64,000 nucleotides of DNA from Dongia_A sp044226685 (GTDB lineage: Bacteria > Pseudomonadota > Alphaproteobacteria > Dongiales > Dongiaceae). The notes under the pieces are model-generated. The model ran no database searches, was not told where the DNA came from, and was given only the letters and a program-made list of their open reading frames with translations. Shown here piece by piece: positions 53,387-61,662 of this stretch. The stretch spans positions 10,257 to 74,256 of the forward strand of contig JBGAGP010000004.1 in NCBI GenBank assembly GCA_044226685.1. The letters are read 5' to 3'. A program made the position numbers and the translations under genes. Each line of letters opens with the position of its first letter. The stretch's first letter is position 1.

Positions 53387-53607
53387 GATGGCGGTCCCGC
53401 CAATCCTGTACAAGCCCATGCGATGAAGCACGCGAAAGCTCACGCATAAACAATGGCTTGATGATTCTATAGGCACGCGGGCTCATCCGCCGCGTGCCGC
53501 CCCAACCGACGTGCAGACAAGAACTTCGGGACAGGCGCGTGCCGTCCCCTTTTATCTTGCCCTGCGTCTTCAGCGCTCCGAATCCGTGCTTCATCGTGGC
53601 TATGGGA
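53387..53607. other. Candidate oriT region
   Basis: A 221-base non-coding stretch between the relaxase and the transglycosylase genes. It has a perfect 9-bp inverted repeat GGCACGCGG/CCGCGTGCC (53472-53480 and 53490-53498, 9-base loop). Near the relaxase start is AATCCTG (53402-53408), like the ATCCTG nick core of P-type oriT sites. The six-base match alone is weak; location and hairpin raise it. An oriT elsewhere is possible. Confidence 0.4.
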
Positions 53608-54315
53608 TCACTTCTGCTGCACGTCGGAGCTGTCGCTGTCGTTCGGCTCGACGTATTCGACGCGTGGCTTGACGGTCACAAAGAGCGCGTCAGCAGATGG
53701 TCGAGAGGGGAGTGAACCGACGGTGGATTTCTTCCGCGCATCGACCGCGAACAGTGGTGCTTCCGGACCACGGTTTGTGTGCGTCTCCGAACCCGCGAAG
53801 AGGCTCGGAGCCGGGCTGCCGATGATCGATGCGAGCTTGTCGAGATAAGCACGCGTCTCATCAGGAAGCGGCACACCGAGGAGTTTGTGTTCCTCATAGC
53901 GCGCCGGCCCCGCATTGTAAGCGGCGAGGAACCCCGGCGCCCCGTAGCGATCGTACATCTCGCGCAGATAGGCAGCACCAGCAGTGATATTGTCATACGG
54001 ATCGAAGGGGTCGTCGCCGAGCCCGTATCGGCTGCGCATCGTCTCCCAGGTGGCGGGCATGATCTGCATCAGGCCGATCGCACCTTTCGCCGACACCACG
54101 CGCGTTTCGCCGTCACTTTCGACACCCATGACGGAGCGTATCCACTGCTCCGGAATGTCGAAACGCTGTGCCACTTCGGTGATCTGCGCAGCCCACGGAT
54201 CGGCCGATAGTTGATGGTTCGCGGGCGGTTTCTTAGGCGGCGGTGAGGACGCAGGTTCTGCTCGGGCCACCACGCCGGAAATCATCATCAGCGTACAGGT
54301 GACGATCGCTTGCAT
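53608..54315 (-). CDS. Lytic transglycosylase (VirB1-like)
   Basis: A 235-residue exported muramidase that opens peptidoglycan for the secretion channel. The signal is VTCTLMMISGVVARA. The SLT domain has IRSVMGVESDGETRVVSAKG with the catalytic Glu, AIGLMQIMPATWETMRSRYG and NITAGAAYLREMYDRYG with FLAAYNAGPARYEEH. A variable tail follows. The frame stays open upstream to 54573 without conserved sequence, so the start at 54315 is chosen for the signal peptide. It stands alone between the candidate oriT and the DUF736 gene. Confidence 0.85.
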   Translation of the reverse strand: MQAIVTCTLMMISGVVARAEPASSPPPKKPPANHQLSADPWAAQITEVAQRFDIPEQWIRSVMGVESDGETRVVSAKGAIGLMQIMPATWETMRSRYGLGDDPFDPYDNITAGAAYLREMYDRYGAPGFLAAYNAGPARYEEHKLLGVPLPDETRAYLDKLASIIGSPAPSLFAGSETHTNRGPEAPLFAVDARKKSTVGSLPSRPSADALFVTVKPRVEYVEPNDSDSSDVQQK

Positions 54316-54556
54316 GACGCGCCGTAGAGGCGAGCGCGACGACGTTTTGCACCATGCTCCCTGTCCGAGCGCCGACAGCCTGCCACCGTCCTCGCTTCGG
54401 TCAAGGGCGAGGCGTTGCCGGCCGCAAAGCGACCGCCCCTGACCTTCACTGCGCGCGGTGGCTGTCTGGCCAGCGATCGGGTCGGAGGGATGACCCCGTT
54501 TCCCATCGATCAGAGGGATAAGGGTCAATCCCAGTTCGCGCGACCCACACATGACA

Positions 54557-54886
54557 TCAGGTCCGCTCATCACGCTTCGATGGGCGTGTCCAGAGCAGGT
54601 TCCAAATCGCGTTGTCGATTTCCGACTGAAACAGGTGAGCGCGGATCGGCTGGGTGAAGGACGGATCGTCTATGGCGAGCGACAGGTAATCACCGGCTTT
54701 CTCGCCGGTGCGCTTCCAACCAGCACCGGTTTCGATATCGTCGGTGGTGAAGATGCGATAGTGCGGCGCATTCTCGGCGTCCGCATTTTCAGCCGGCCTG
54801 ATGACCAACTCGGTGTCGAGCGTCAGCGTCCGGATACGGCCGGTGAAGCCGTCCTTCGTCTTCTCGAAAGTCCCAATCTGCGGCAT
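54557..54886 (-). CDS. DUF736 protein (first copy)
   Basis: A 109-residue cytoplasmic protein of the DUF736 family, common on alphaproteobacterial conjugative elements. It shows the family beginning MPQIGTFEKTKDGFTGRI, the middle HYRIFTTDDIETGAGWKRT and the C-terminal KAGDYLSLAIDDPSFTQPI, ending in NAIWNLLWTRP. Function is unknown. A second, clearly divergent copy lies at 61766. It precedes traF by 33 bases. Confidence 0.85.
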   Translation of the reverse strand: MPQIGTFEKTKDGFTGRIRTLTLDTELVIRPAENADAENAPHYRIFTTDDIETGAGWKRTGEKAGDYLSLAIDDPSFTQPIRAHLFQSEIDNAIWNLLWTRPSKRDERT

Positions 54887-54919
54887 GGCACACTCCTTCT
54901 GGGGTCGGACACGAGCCGC

Positions 54920-55471
54920 CTATGGCTCGTCGGGAACCGGCTCTGAAGCCGGATCAATGTCGCCGTCGTTGGTCCAGATCGGAACCGCGCGACCGACGAT
55001 GGAAGAGAGGGGAAGCGGGCCAAAATACCGACTGTCAAATGAGTCCGGCACGTCCCAGTTCATGAGGAAAACGGCGTCGCTCGCGACGACGCGGCAGCCC
55101 TGCCAGACAGGCAGTGGTCGGCCACGATTGTCACGCTCACGAGCCGCCCCGTAGCGCCAGCCGTAAGCGATAATGTCTAAGCCCTCGCGGCATACGGTCT
55201 GGCCCGCGAGCGCGAGCACGCGCTTCAAGAGCGGCACGCCGCGCGGAAGATAGCCGCGGGCGTCGAGAAAGCCGGCCAGCGGTTCCGGCGGCCTGACAAT
55301 GGCGAGGTCCGTGACCGCGATCCGGTCTGCCGGCTCGATGCGATAGAGGCCGACCGGCACACTTGCCGACGCGTTCCAGATGAAGCGCGGCGTATGCCCA
55401 GACCAGACGGGTGCTGCGATCAGCAGCACACCGCCGGCCGTCATCATCAAGAAGAGGCCGCGTGCCGTCAT
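54920..55471 (-). CDS. traF: TraF conjugative transfer peptidase (S26 family)
   Basis: A 183-residue signal-peptidase-like enzyme that matures or cyclises the pilin in IncP systems. A first helix (LFLMMTAGGVLLIAAPVW) is followed by the Ser motif NASASVPVGLYRIEP and the Lys motif PRGVPLLKRVLALAGQTVCR, the catalytic dyad. Later FLMNWDVPDSFDSRYFGPL matches the substrate-binding part. The start overlaps the DUF2840 stop by four bases. Confidence 0.9.
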   Translation of the reverse strand: MTARGLFLMMTAGGVLLIAAPVWSGHTPRFIWNASASVPVGLYRIEPADRIAVTDLAIVRPPEPLAGFLDARGYLPRGVPLLKRVLALAGQTVCREGLDIIAYGWRYGAARERDNRGRPLPVWQGCRVVASDAVFLMNWDVPDSFDSRYFGPLPLSSIVGRAVPIWTNDGDIDPASEPVPDEP

Positions 55472-55938
55472 GACAATAGCTCCCGGCGACGGAGCCAGGC
55501 GTCATGCTGTTCTTGCGAATAGGTGCGCGGTGTCTCATGCACCCACAGCCTGTTGTGGACCTGCTGCCAATATTCCGGCGCGGCGTCAGTGGGAGCAACG
55601 CCGAGGGCTTCGACGGTGTCGACCGCCTTCAAGGCACGCTCGACCTGACTCCATCCGGCAACGAAGAGCAGTATTTTCGCGCCGGGACGCACATAGGGCC
55701 ACATGCAGCACGTTTCACCCGGCGCAACCGCGCGCATGATGGCGAGATGCGAGAGGGTCGTGCCATAAGCGTTCGCCTCCCAGCGCAATAGCGCGAATGT
55801 GCTGCCCGGAGTGAACATCGCGAGGCGTCTGCGACGATCGATCTGACGCTCGCACACCGGCTTGCCGAAGCGCAGCCGGACATTGAGGCGGTCGCGCTCG
55901 AAGACGGCCAGGACGCTCGTATAGCGGCGCGTGGTCAT
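55468..55938 (-). CDS. DUF2840 protein
   Basis: A 156-residue protein of the DUF2840 family that accompanies traF on many rhizobial elements. Recognised segments are TSVLAVFERDRLNVRLRFG, FTPGSTFALLRWEANAYGTT and EYWQQVHNRLWVHETPRTYS. No enzyme motif is visible. It overlaps traF at its end and the small partition-type gene at its start, both by four bases. Function unknown. Confidence 0.8.
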   Translation of the reverse strand: MTTRRYTSVLAVFERDRLNVRLRFGKPVCERQIDRRRRLAMFTPGSTFALLRWEANAYGTTLSHLAIMRAVAPGETCCMWPYVRPGAKILLFVAGWSQVERALKAVDTVEALGVAPTDAAPEYWQQVHNRLWVHETPRTYSQEQHDAWLRRRELLS

Positions 55939-56210
55939 GCGTCTGCTCCGCCTTCGGGAAAGCGCGTTTCGAGCAGCGCGCGGATCATCTCGGCGACGGT
56001 GACACCTTGCCTGAAGGCGGCGACCTTGACGCGACCGCGCAGTTCCGGCGTCACGTCGATGGTAAGGCGCGCGGTGTAGATCTCGGCCTTCGCTGCCAAA
56101 GCCGGCGGCGTTGCCTGAACGGCCACCTCGACGCCGTTGCCCTGCTGCACCCAGGCATCGGCCGTGGGTGCGGCGGGTTTCGCGCCGAAGGTGACGCGCT
56201 TGCCGCTCAT
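55935..56210 (-). CDS. Small partition-associated protein (RHH/ParB-like)
   Basis: A 91-residue protein coupled to parA by a four-base overlap. A disordered N-terminus precedes a C-terminal unit AKAEIYTARLTIDVTPELRG and RVKVAAFRQGVTVAEMIRAL, which has the spacing of a ribbon-helix-helix fold. It likely acts as the centromere-binding partner of ParA, as ParG or small ParB proteins do; this rests on position and fold pattern. Confidence 0.7.
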   Translation of the reverse strand: MSGKRVTFGAKPAAPTADAWVQQGNGVEVAVQATPPALAAKAEIYTARLTIDVTPELRGRVKVAAFRQGVTVAEMIRALLETRFPEGGADA

Positions 56211-56842
56211 GAGCTGCCTCCCATGATCTCGGCAGCGAGCGCGGTGATCTCCTGCGCGGCCGCGCCGCCGGGTTCCAACTCGCGGGCCAGGCGGCCAGTG
56301 GCGACGCTCTCGGCGAAAACCACGCGCTGGCCGATGTCAGCGTCGAGCGCAGGCAAGCCCTCCGGCAAGGCCGCGCGCACGTCGCGGCCGATGATGGTGC
56401 GAACGACGCGGCGGTTGACGACGAAGGCGGCGCGGAGCTGCGGCTTGAACAGCCGCGCCTCGCCGACAAGCGCTACGATCTCGGCACTTGCCCAGACGTC
56501 ATAGGGCGACGGCTGGACCGGGATCAGCACCAGGTCGGCGGCGAGGATTGAGGAACGCGCCAGCGCGGTCACGCGTGGCGGGCCGTCGATGACGACGTGA
56601 TCAGCGCCGCGGGCGATGTCGGGAACTTCCGCATGCAGCGTCTCGCGGGGCAGCCCGAGAACGCCGAACAGGCGCGGTAGGCCGCTCTCCGCGCGCCGCT
56701 GCGACCAGTCAAGCACCGAGCCTTGCGGATCGGCGTCGACGACGACGACACGCGCGCCAGCGACCGCCAGCTCACCAGCGAGATGGGTGGCCAGCGTGGT
56801 CTTGCCGACGCCGCCCTTCTGGTTGAGGAGCGCCACGATCAC
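56207..56842 (-). CDS. parA: ParA-family partition ATPase
   Basis: A 211-residue Walker-type ATPase for segregation of the element. The deviant Walker A is LLNQKGGVGKTTLATHLAGE at residues 5-24, switch II is DHVVIDGPPRVTALARSSIL, and the core ends AADLVLIPVQPSPYDVWAS. It is a short ParA without a DNA-binding N-terminal domain. Overlap with the small RHH gene gives a two-gene partition operon; it stands upstream of the transfer genes as in Tn4371-type elements. Confidence 0.92.
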   Translation of the reverse strand: MIVALLNQKGGVGKTTLATHLAGELAVAGARVVVVDADPQGSVLDWSQRRAESGLPRLFGVLGLPRETLHAEVPDIARGADHVVIDGPPRVTALARSSILAADLVLIPVQPSPYDVWASAEIVALVGEARLFKPQLRAAFVVNRRVVRTIIGRDVRAALPEGLPALDADIGQRVVFAESVATGRLARELEPGGAAAQEITALAAEIMGGSS

Positions 56843-56929
56843 GACGCGCCCTCCAGGCGGGCACGGGCGTCATGTCCGGGTATCAGTCGCCCTTGGGGGC
56901 ATGCTGGTGCGATAGGCTGCGCGACGACC

Positions 56930-57108
56930 GTATGGGATTGCCCATAGGTGTACTTATTCGTATAACTTAAGTCATAATTGTCTTTTGTCTGTTTATATTG
57001 ATCGTATTTATCAACAACGTCGCCAGATAAATAAAGAAAGTTAGATTTCATATTAGAGAAGTTAGGGGAACGAATTTGCAAAGCGCTACAATTGCTTAAC
57101 GCATATTC
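56930..57108. other. AT-rich stretch of the putative replication origin
   Basis: The region between parA and repA is sharply AT-rich (runs such as ATAAATAAAGAAAG) compared with over 60 per cent GC around it. Together with the iterons immediately to the right it forms a likely DNA-unwinding element. No gene was found here. Confidence 0.55.
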
Positions 57109-57175
57109 GTGCCTTTGATAGCACGAGTGTCGTGCCCCCGATAGCACGAGTCCGAATGCCTTCGATAGCACGAGA
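57109..57175. repeat. Three iterons, likely oriV of the repA replicon
   Basis: Three direct repeats with the consensus (G/A)TGCC-YYY-GATAGCACGAG lie at 57109-57128, 57132-57151 and 57156-57175. The 11-base core GATAGCACGAG is identical in all, with 23 and 24 bases between copies, about two helical turns. They stand just past the repA stop and next to an AT-rich stretch, as expected of an iteron origin bound by RepA. Confidence 0.75.
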
Positions 57176-57179
57176 CTAT

Positions 57180-58043
57180 TCACAGCCTTTCCACAGCCTC
57201 CCTTGAAAAAGCGGACAGAAGCGGCGTGGCCGGCGCGAAGACGAGCAGTTCGCGGCCGTCGTCGAGCCGGTCGATGCGCAGCCGATAGCCCGGCAAGGGC
57301 TGGCGGCGCACGATGTCGCGCAAATCGCAGGCGAAGTTCGAGAAGCGCGAGAGGCTGCCGGACTTGGCGTGGAGATGATGAAAATCGAAGCGCCAGCCGC
57401 CGGGCTGGCGACCTCCATGCTTGCGCACCAGCCGGTAAAGCCAGCGTTCGATGCCACCGAGCAGATCGAAATAGTTCCGGTCGATCGTCAGGATCAGGGC
57501 GTTGTCGAGAACGCCTTCGTAGAACCAGTCCGGCACGATCAGCTCGATGCCGAGCGGCCGGCCTTTGGCATCGAGCCTTTCCTTCCATTCGTTGATCCAG
57601 GAAAAGCGATGTCGGCGCCTCTCGGAGGGCTGGCGGATCGACGTGGCGACGGTGGTGGCTTGCAGGCGATCGAGCGCGGCCTTGAGGCGCTGATAGTCGC
57701 GGACGGAGGTGCCGCGGCCGATAAAGGTCAGGATTTCATAGGGGGTTGTTGCCATCAGCCGCGAGGTGCGCAGGCCGAGGTCACGGGCGTCGACAATCTG
57801 CGAAGCGGCCCAGATCAGGATGTCGGCGTCCCATATGGTGGCCAGGCCGAACTCGGCCGGGGCCTCGACATGGATGCGGACGTCGCCGGCCTCGAATTTA
57901 ATCGGCTGGACGCGCTTCGACTTGGCGAGGGAGAAGAAGGGATAGGCCATGAGATCCTGCGAGTCGCGGGTCGCCATCTCGCCGGGGCGCGATCGGAACA
58001 GTTCGAGCTGGTCGCGCTCGGATATGTATCTGCGCGCCGCCAT
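57180..58043 (-). CDS. repA: Replication initiator protein A (RepA)
   Basis: A 287-residue initiator of the RPA family of proteobacterial plasmids and ICEs. Family segments: SERDQLELFRSRPGEMATRD, DLMAYPFFSLAKSKRVQPI, ADILIWAASQIVDARDLGLR, TTPYEILTFIGRGTSVRDYQRL (in two parts) and FDFHHLHAKSGSLSRFSNF. It should bind the iterons just beyond its 3' end. The AlpA-like gene lies nine bases upstream, so both may be co-transcribed. Confidence 0.9.
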   Translation of the reverse strand: MAARRYISERDQLELFRSRPGEMATRDSQDLMAYPFFSLAKSKRVQPIKFEAGDVRIHVEAPAEFGLATIWDADILIWAASQIVDARDLGLRTSRLMATTPYEILTFIGRGTSVRDYQRLKAALDRLQATTVATSIRQPSERRRHRFSWINEWKERLDAKGRPLGIELIVPDWFYEGVLDNALILTIDRNYFDLLGGIERWLYRLVRKHGGRQPGGWRFDFHHLHAKSGSLSRFSNFACDLRDIVRRQPLPGYRLRIDRLDDGRELLVFAPATPLLSAFSREAVERL

Positions 58044-58052
58044 GCGTTGCCG

Positions 58053-58283
58053 TCAGCGGGCTTGGGCGTAGCGGGGATCGGAGGTGGTGTTGCAGGCGCG
58101 CGCCTCGATCCAGGTTTCGAGGTCGTCGATCGCATAGACGACGCGGGAGCCGAGCTTGCGGAACTTCGGTCCGCCGCCGATGACGCGCTTCTTGTTCAGC
58201 GTGTGCGGCGAGAGCTTGAGATAGGCGGCCGCTTCCTCATTGGTGAGGTAGCGGCTGGCCGGTTTGGATTCGGGACGATCCAT
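58053..58283 (-). CDS. AlpA/MerR-type helix-turn-helix protein
   Basis: A 76-residue DNA-binding protein. RYLTNEEAAAYLKLSPHTL, NKKRVIGGGPKFRKLGSRVV and YAIDDLETWIEA are the standard excisionase-like helix-turn-helix segments. In mobile elements such proteins regulate excision or replication genes. It is placed just upstream of repA in the same direction and probably controls it. Confidence 0.85.
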   Translation of the reverse strand: MDRPESKPASRYLTNEEAAAYLKLSPHTLNKKRVIGGGPKFRKLGSRVVYAIDDLETWIEARACNTTSDPRYAQAR

Positions 58284-58398
58284 GAAGCTGCCTCCGTCTC
58301 AGGCTGGCCGAGCGAAGCCCGGTCCAGCGGTTGGGAGGCAGCTTGGGGAAAGCCTATCCTGCTGCGTATGGAGAATCCTGGCCGGCCGGCTTTCTCCC

Positions 58399-59197
58399 TC
58401 ACGGGGCGGCGGCGGGCATGGAATACTCGCCGGCCCGACGCGCGGTCGCGCCCCAGAGCAAACGGCGATAACCACCGTTCATGAGAGCGCGGCCACGGTG
58501 GACGAGATAGCGGACCCTGGCGCGCAGTTCGCTGTCGCCGTGCCATTTCTCCTTCACGACGCGTGCGCCGAAAATCGCGATGGCGATCTCGCGCTCGCTG
58601 GCTCCGGCGAGGTGGCCGTCGAGCGCCTGCAGGGACTGCATGGTGATGATCGGCTCGGGCGAGCCGCGCCGACCGGCAAGTCCGGCTGGGCGGGTGGCGA
58701 TCACGGCCAGTAGCTCCTTGGCCTCGCGCAAGCGGGCATCGGCCCGGTCGTCCGGTGCGATCGCGAAGGTGAAGGGCATGGTGGCGTCAAGCGCGCCGGC
58801 GATATGGACATGCCAGGAGCGGCCGCGCCGGGTGAGCTTCAGCGCGAGTCGGCCGCCGTCATGGCCGATCGCCTTGCGGCCGGGAAAGGTCCAGAGGTCG
58901 AAGACCGGTGCGACGGTCTCCGGATCTTCGTCCGGCACGATCGGCAGCGCGATGTCCGGATCAGGCCGCCAGAACGGCAGCGCGTCGCGCGCGTCGTGTT
59001 TGGGGTTCTCGAAGAAATCGTAACCCCCAATTCTGCGCATGTGCGCTCAATGAGGGACGCCGCTTCGTGCCAAAGCGGCGCCAGTCGTTCCGATAGCCGG
59101 GATTGCGCCGCAGGTGCTCCCAGGCGACGGCCGGACGGTCGAGAAAGAGGATGTAGAGATAGGCGGCGTTAGCCATCCAGTCTTGCGTGTGGGGCAT
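58399..59197 (-). pseudogene. DUF6499-DUF2285 protein gene broken by a one-base frameshift
   Basis: Two frames together encode one known protein type. The first part (59197 leftward; strong GGAGG site) starts MPHTQDWMANAAYLYILFLD, with WEHLRRNPGYRNDWRRFG, the DUF6499 module. The second (to 58399) carries DALPFWRPDPDIALPIVPD and the DUF2285 domain (LQALDGHLAGASEREIAIAI, LRARVRYLVHRGRALMNGG). They join at GGGGG on the minus strand (C run 59024-59028). With four G's the frame reads NWGYDFFENPKHDARD without a break, so one extra G breaks it. The DUF2285 half may still be made from an internal start at 59040. Confidence 0.75.
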
Positions 59198-59454
59198 GTT
59201 TCCTCCGTGTGTTTCGGAAATCTTCTGTTTTCAAGAGCACGCGCGTGTTCCCCAAAATGAGGCGGCTAAAGTTAAGGTGTCGTGCATCGTCGGGAGAGAT
59301 CGATTGCAGATGGCATTTGTTCGGATAGTTGAGGCCGTTCCAGCTATGACTTTGCGAGCCGGGTGGAGCCCGGCGAGCCGCGGCGGTGCTGTCGAGGCGC
59401 GGCCGCGCCGCCGACCCGGATTTACGGATCGGCGGAAAATTCCGGATACGGAAA

Positions 59455-59483
59455 GCCGCGCGGTCGACGGACCGCCGCGCGGC
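59455..59483 (-). terminator. GC-rich hairpin after the DUF932 gene
   Basis: A perfect 9-bp inverted repeat GCCGCGCGG/CCGCGCGGC with an 11-base loop lies nine bases past the DUF932 stop. On the leftward transcript it is followed by TTTCC, a weak T tract, so termination is likely but not certain. Confidence 0.45.
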
Positions 59484-59491
59484 ATCTGCGG

Positions 59492-60688
59492 CTATGCGGC
59501 CTTCTCCAGGAGGGTCTTTGCTTTCGCTTCCAGTTCAAGGCGGCTATCCTGATGCGCCTTCGCGCGGGCATGCGCCGTCATGCCCTGCACGAAATCGAAG
59601 ATACTTTCGGGTGGCCTGCCTTCTTCCTGCAACACCGTCTCGATGATCTTGCCGGTCTCGGCCTTGCTGAAACCACGCTTGCGCAGGAAGCTCTCGCGAT
59701 CTTCATCGGTGCGGGCGACGATACGCTCGCGCGCCGCCCGGATGCCGGCGACGAAAGGCGCGGGCGAGGAATTGGCGAAGCTCGTCAGCGCGGGCGCCGC
59801 CTCATGGGCGAAGCGCTGCGCCGCGAACTTGCTGTGCCGGATGCTGATTTCCTCGAAGCCTTCCACGCCCCAAAGGTTTCGGTTCATGCAAACCGCCCGG
59901 AGATAGAAAGAGGCGATGCCGAGTGTTTTCGATCCGACTTCGCTGTTCCAGCAATAGAAGCCCCGGAAATACAGGTCCGGCTCGCCGTTCGGCAGGCGCC
60001 CCGCCTCGATGGGATGCGTATCGTCTACCAAAAACAAGAACACGTCGCGGTCGCTGGCATAAAGCGTGGTGGTGTCCTTCGTCACGTCCACGAAGGGGTT
60101 GTGCGTCATGGTCGCCCAATCCAGCACGCCCGGCACCTTCCACATGGTGTCGCCGACGCCGTTGCCGGCGATCTTCATGACAGCGGCGACAAGCTCGTGG
60201 TCCCAGATACGGCCATAGTCCGGGCCGGTCACGGCGCGAAGCTCAACCCGTCCGTCTTCGGTTTCCAGCGTCTTCACAAGCTCGGCGCGGTGCGACAGCA
60301 GACCATGCTGCAGGTTGATGCCGGCGAGCGGCGCGGGAAGCTGGCGCATATACGTGGCGGGCGCGCCGACAAGGCTGCACAACTGCCCGAAGCTCCAATG
60401 CGTCGGGGCAATGGGCGCATCCTGTCCGGGCACGATGAGGGAAAGCCGCTCGGTATCCTCCCGGCTCGCCTCCACGCGCACGGCGCTGCTTTCCACGGTG
60501 CGGGCCTTCGCCCGATCCGCGCGGGCCTTCACGGCGTCGTAAAGCTCGGTAAGCGACAGGAAGCGCTCGTCGTCGGGGCGCGAGAACCACTCCGACGACA
60601 CGCGGCCGATCCGCTCGCCGCGTGAGATGTCCACGCGGAAGCCGCTTTCAACGGTCTGGCCATTCTGGCTGGTGCTGATGATGTTCAC
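59492..60688 (-). CDS. DUF932 protein (plasmid/ICE accessory)
   Basis: A 398-residue protein of the DUF932 family, frequent on plasmids and phages. Segments: SRGERIGRVSSEWFSRPDDE, FLSLTELYDAVKARADRAKA, AVTGPDYGRIWDHELVAAVM, THNPFVDVTKDTTTLYASDR and YCWNSEVGSKTLGIASFYLR. The start is GTG at 60688 with AAGGAG eight bases upstream; earlier Met codons lack a site. It resembles YfjQ-like proteins. Function is unproven; roles in DNA handling or antirestriction are suggested only by context. Confidence 0.8.
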   Translation of the reverse strand: MNIISTSQNGQTVESGFRVDISRGERIGRVSSEWFSRPDDERFLSLTELYDAVKARADRAKARTVESSAVRVEASREDTERLSLIVPGQDAPIAPTHWSFGQLCSLVGAPATYMRQLPAPLAGINLQHGLLSHRAELVKTLETEDGRVELRAVTGPDYGRIWDHELVAAVMKIAGNGVGDTMWKVPGVLDWATMTHNPFVDVTKDTTTLYASDRDVFLFLVDDTHPIEAGRLPNGEPDLYFRGFYCWNSEVGSKTLGIASFYLRAVCMNRNLWGVEGFEEISIRHSKFAAQRFAHEAAPALTSFANSSPAPFVAGIRAARERIVARTDEDRESFLRKRGFSKAETGKIIETVLQEEGRPPESIFDFVQGMTAHARAKAHQDSRLELEAKAKTLLEKAA

Positions 60689-61072
60689 GGTCGTTGCTCC
60701 TTTTCCCGTAAATGCCGAAGGCATGTCCCCCGACATGCCTTCCGGGGGCGCGTGAGCGCGCGGGGATGGAGGGGGCAAATGCTGGCGCGCGGAGCCGGGC
60801 TGTCCGGCCGAGCGAGGTGGGTGCCGATGATGGGAAGGATGACCGTCATGACCACCTTGCGAGGCGGCGGCCCTGCTCTGCAACAGGCGGCATTTGCGGG
60901 GAGCAAGGGGAAAGTCCCCCTTGGCTCCCCCGAGAATCGGCAAGGCTCCGGCCGCGGCCGATCAGGACAAAGGGAGCGCAGCTCGCCATATTCGATGCTG
61001 GCTGTGGGAACCTTCATCAGCCCGGCCGATGGCCGTCCGCTCTCGCAATCGTCGCGGAGGCGGACTATATAG
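60689..61072. other. Non-coding region with the first copy of a 31-base repeat
   Basis: Between the DUF932 promoter and the toxin-antitoxin operator no supported gene is found. The stretch 60957-60987 (starts GCCGATCAGGACAAAGGGAG) recurs at 61663-61693 with 28 of 31 bases identical, beyond the toxin-antitoxin genes. These repeats flank the pair in direct orientation. Confidence 0.5.
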
Positions 61073-61109
61073 ATTGAAATTCAATATCGAAATCGGACCT
61101 GATTTCGAT
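61073..61109. promoter_or_regulatory. Operator/promoter of the toxin-antitoxin pair
   Basis: Two inverted repeats lie side by side: ATTGAA-A-TTCAAT (61073-61085) and ATCGAAATC-GGACCT-GATTTCGAT (61086-61109). TATATAG just upstream may be the -10 element. Antitoxins of this type repress their own operon by binding such palindromes. The second palindrome covers a possible ATG at 61108, which favours the later start at 61132. Confidence 0.6.
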
Positions 61110-61131
61110 GCCGTTATTCGAGGACGAGGCC

Positions 61132-61377
61132 ATGCAGCGCGTGGAAGCCGAAATCGCCGTCAGCGTCTCCGACCTGAAGAAGAACCCAACCGCCATCGTC
61201 GACGGCGCGCGGGGCAGCGCGGTCGCGATCCTGAACCACAACCGGGTCATGGCCTATATGGTGCCGGCCGATACCTATGAGGCGATGATGGACGCGCTCG
61301 ACGATCAGGCGCTGGTCGAAATCGCCAAGGCGCGCGCGAACGAGAAGGGCGTGCCGGTCAGCCTCGATGACCTATAG
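61132..61377 (+). CDS. Phd/YefM-family antitoxin
   Basis: An 81-residue antitoxin. The N-terminal Phd fold has AEIAVSVSDLKKNPTAIVDG, NHNRVMAYMVPADTYEAMMD follows, and the C-terminal toxin-binding tail ends VEIAKARANEKGVPVSLDDL, close to RelB. The start at 61132 follows GAGGACGAGG and clears the operator; 61108 is the longer alternative. It overlaps the toxin gene by 11 bases. Confidence 0.88.
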   Translation: MQRVEAEIAVSVSDLKKNPTAIVDGARGSAVAILNHNRVMAYMVPADTYEAMMDALDDQALVEIAKARANEKGVPVSLDDL

Positions 61378-61651
61378 GCTGGAATTCCTGCCCTCCGCGC
61401 GCAAGGAATGGGACAAGCTCGGCGCGACGCTGCGCGAGCAGTTCAAGAAGAAGCTGACGGAGCGCGTGAGCCAACCGCATGTGCAGGCCGACGCGCTGCG
61501 CGGCATGCCGGATCACTACAAGATCAAGCTGCGCTCGGCCGGTTATCGGCTGGTCTATCGCGTCGAGGATGAAAGGGTCACGGTGGTCGTTGTCGCCGTG
61601 GGGAAGCGCGAGCGTTCCGAGGTCTATGAGGCGGCGAAGAAGCGCCGTTAG
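61367..61651 (+). CDS. RelE/ParE-family toxin
   Basis: A 94-residue toxin. YRLEFLPSARKEWDKLGATL, LRGMPDHYKIKLRSAGYRLV and YRVEDERVTVVVVAVGKRER are RelE-fold segments; the Arg and Tyr/Lys residues near the end (RLVYRVEDE, KRERSEVYE) are those used for ribosome-dependent mRNA cleavage in RelE. It overlaps its antitoxin by 11 bases. The pair should stabilise the element by post-segregational killing. Confidence 0.9.
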   Translation: MTYRLEFLPSARKEWDKLGATLREQFKKKLTERVSQPHVQADALRGMPDHYKIKLRSAGYRLVYRVEDERVTVVVVAVGKRERSEVYEAAKKRR

Positions 61652-61662
61652 GACGCTTCACA

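Noticed and set aside
57176..57200. Possible DnaA boxes (TATTCACAG, TTTCCACAG) at the repA end
   Set aside because: They differ from the consensus TTATCCACA at two or more positions and lie in the repA coding end, so they were not listed as sites.
59363..60625. Long plus-strand frame opposite the DUF932 gene
   Set aside because: Antisense shadow; the minus-strand gene has a strong ribosome site and family segments.
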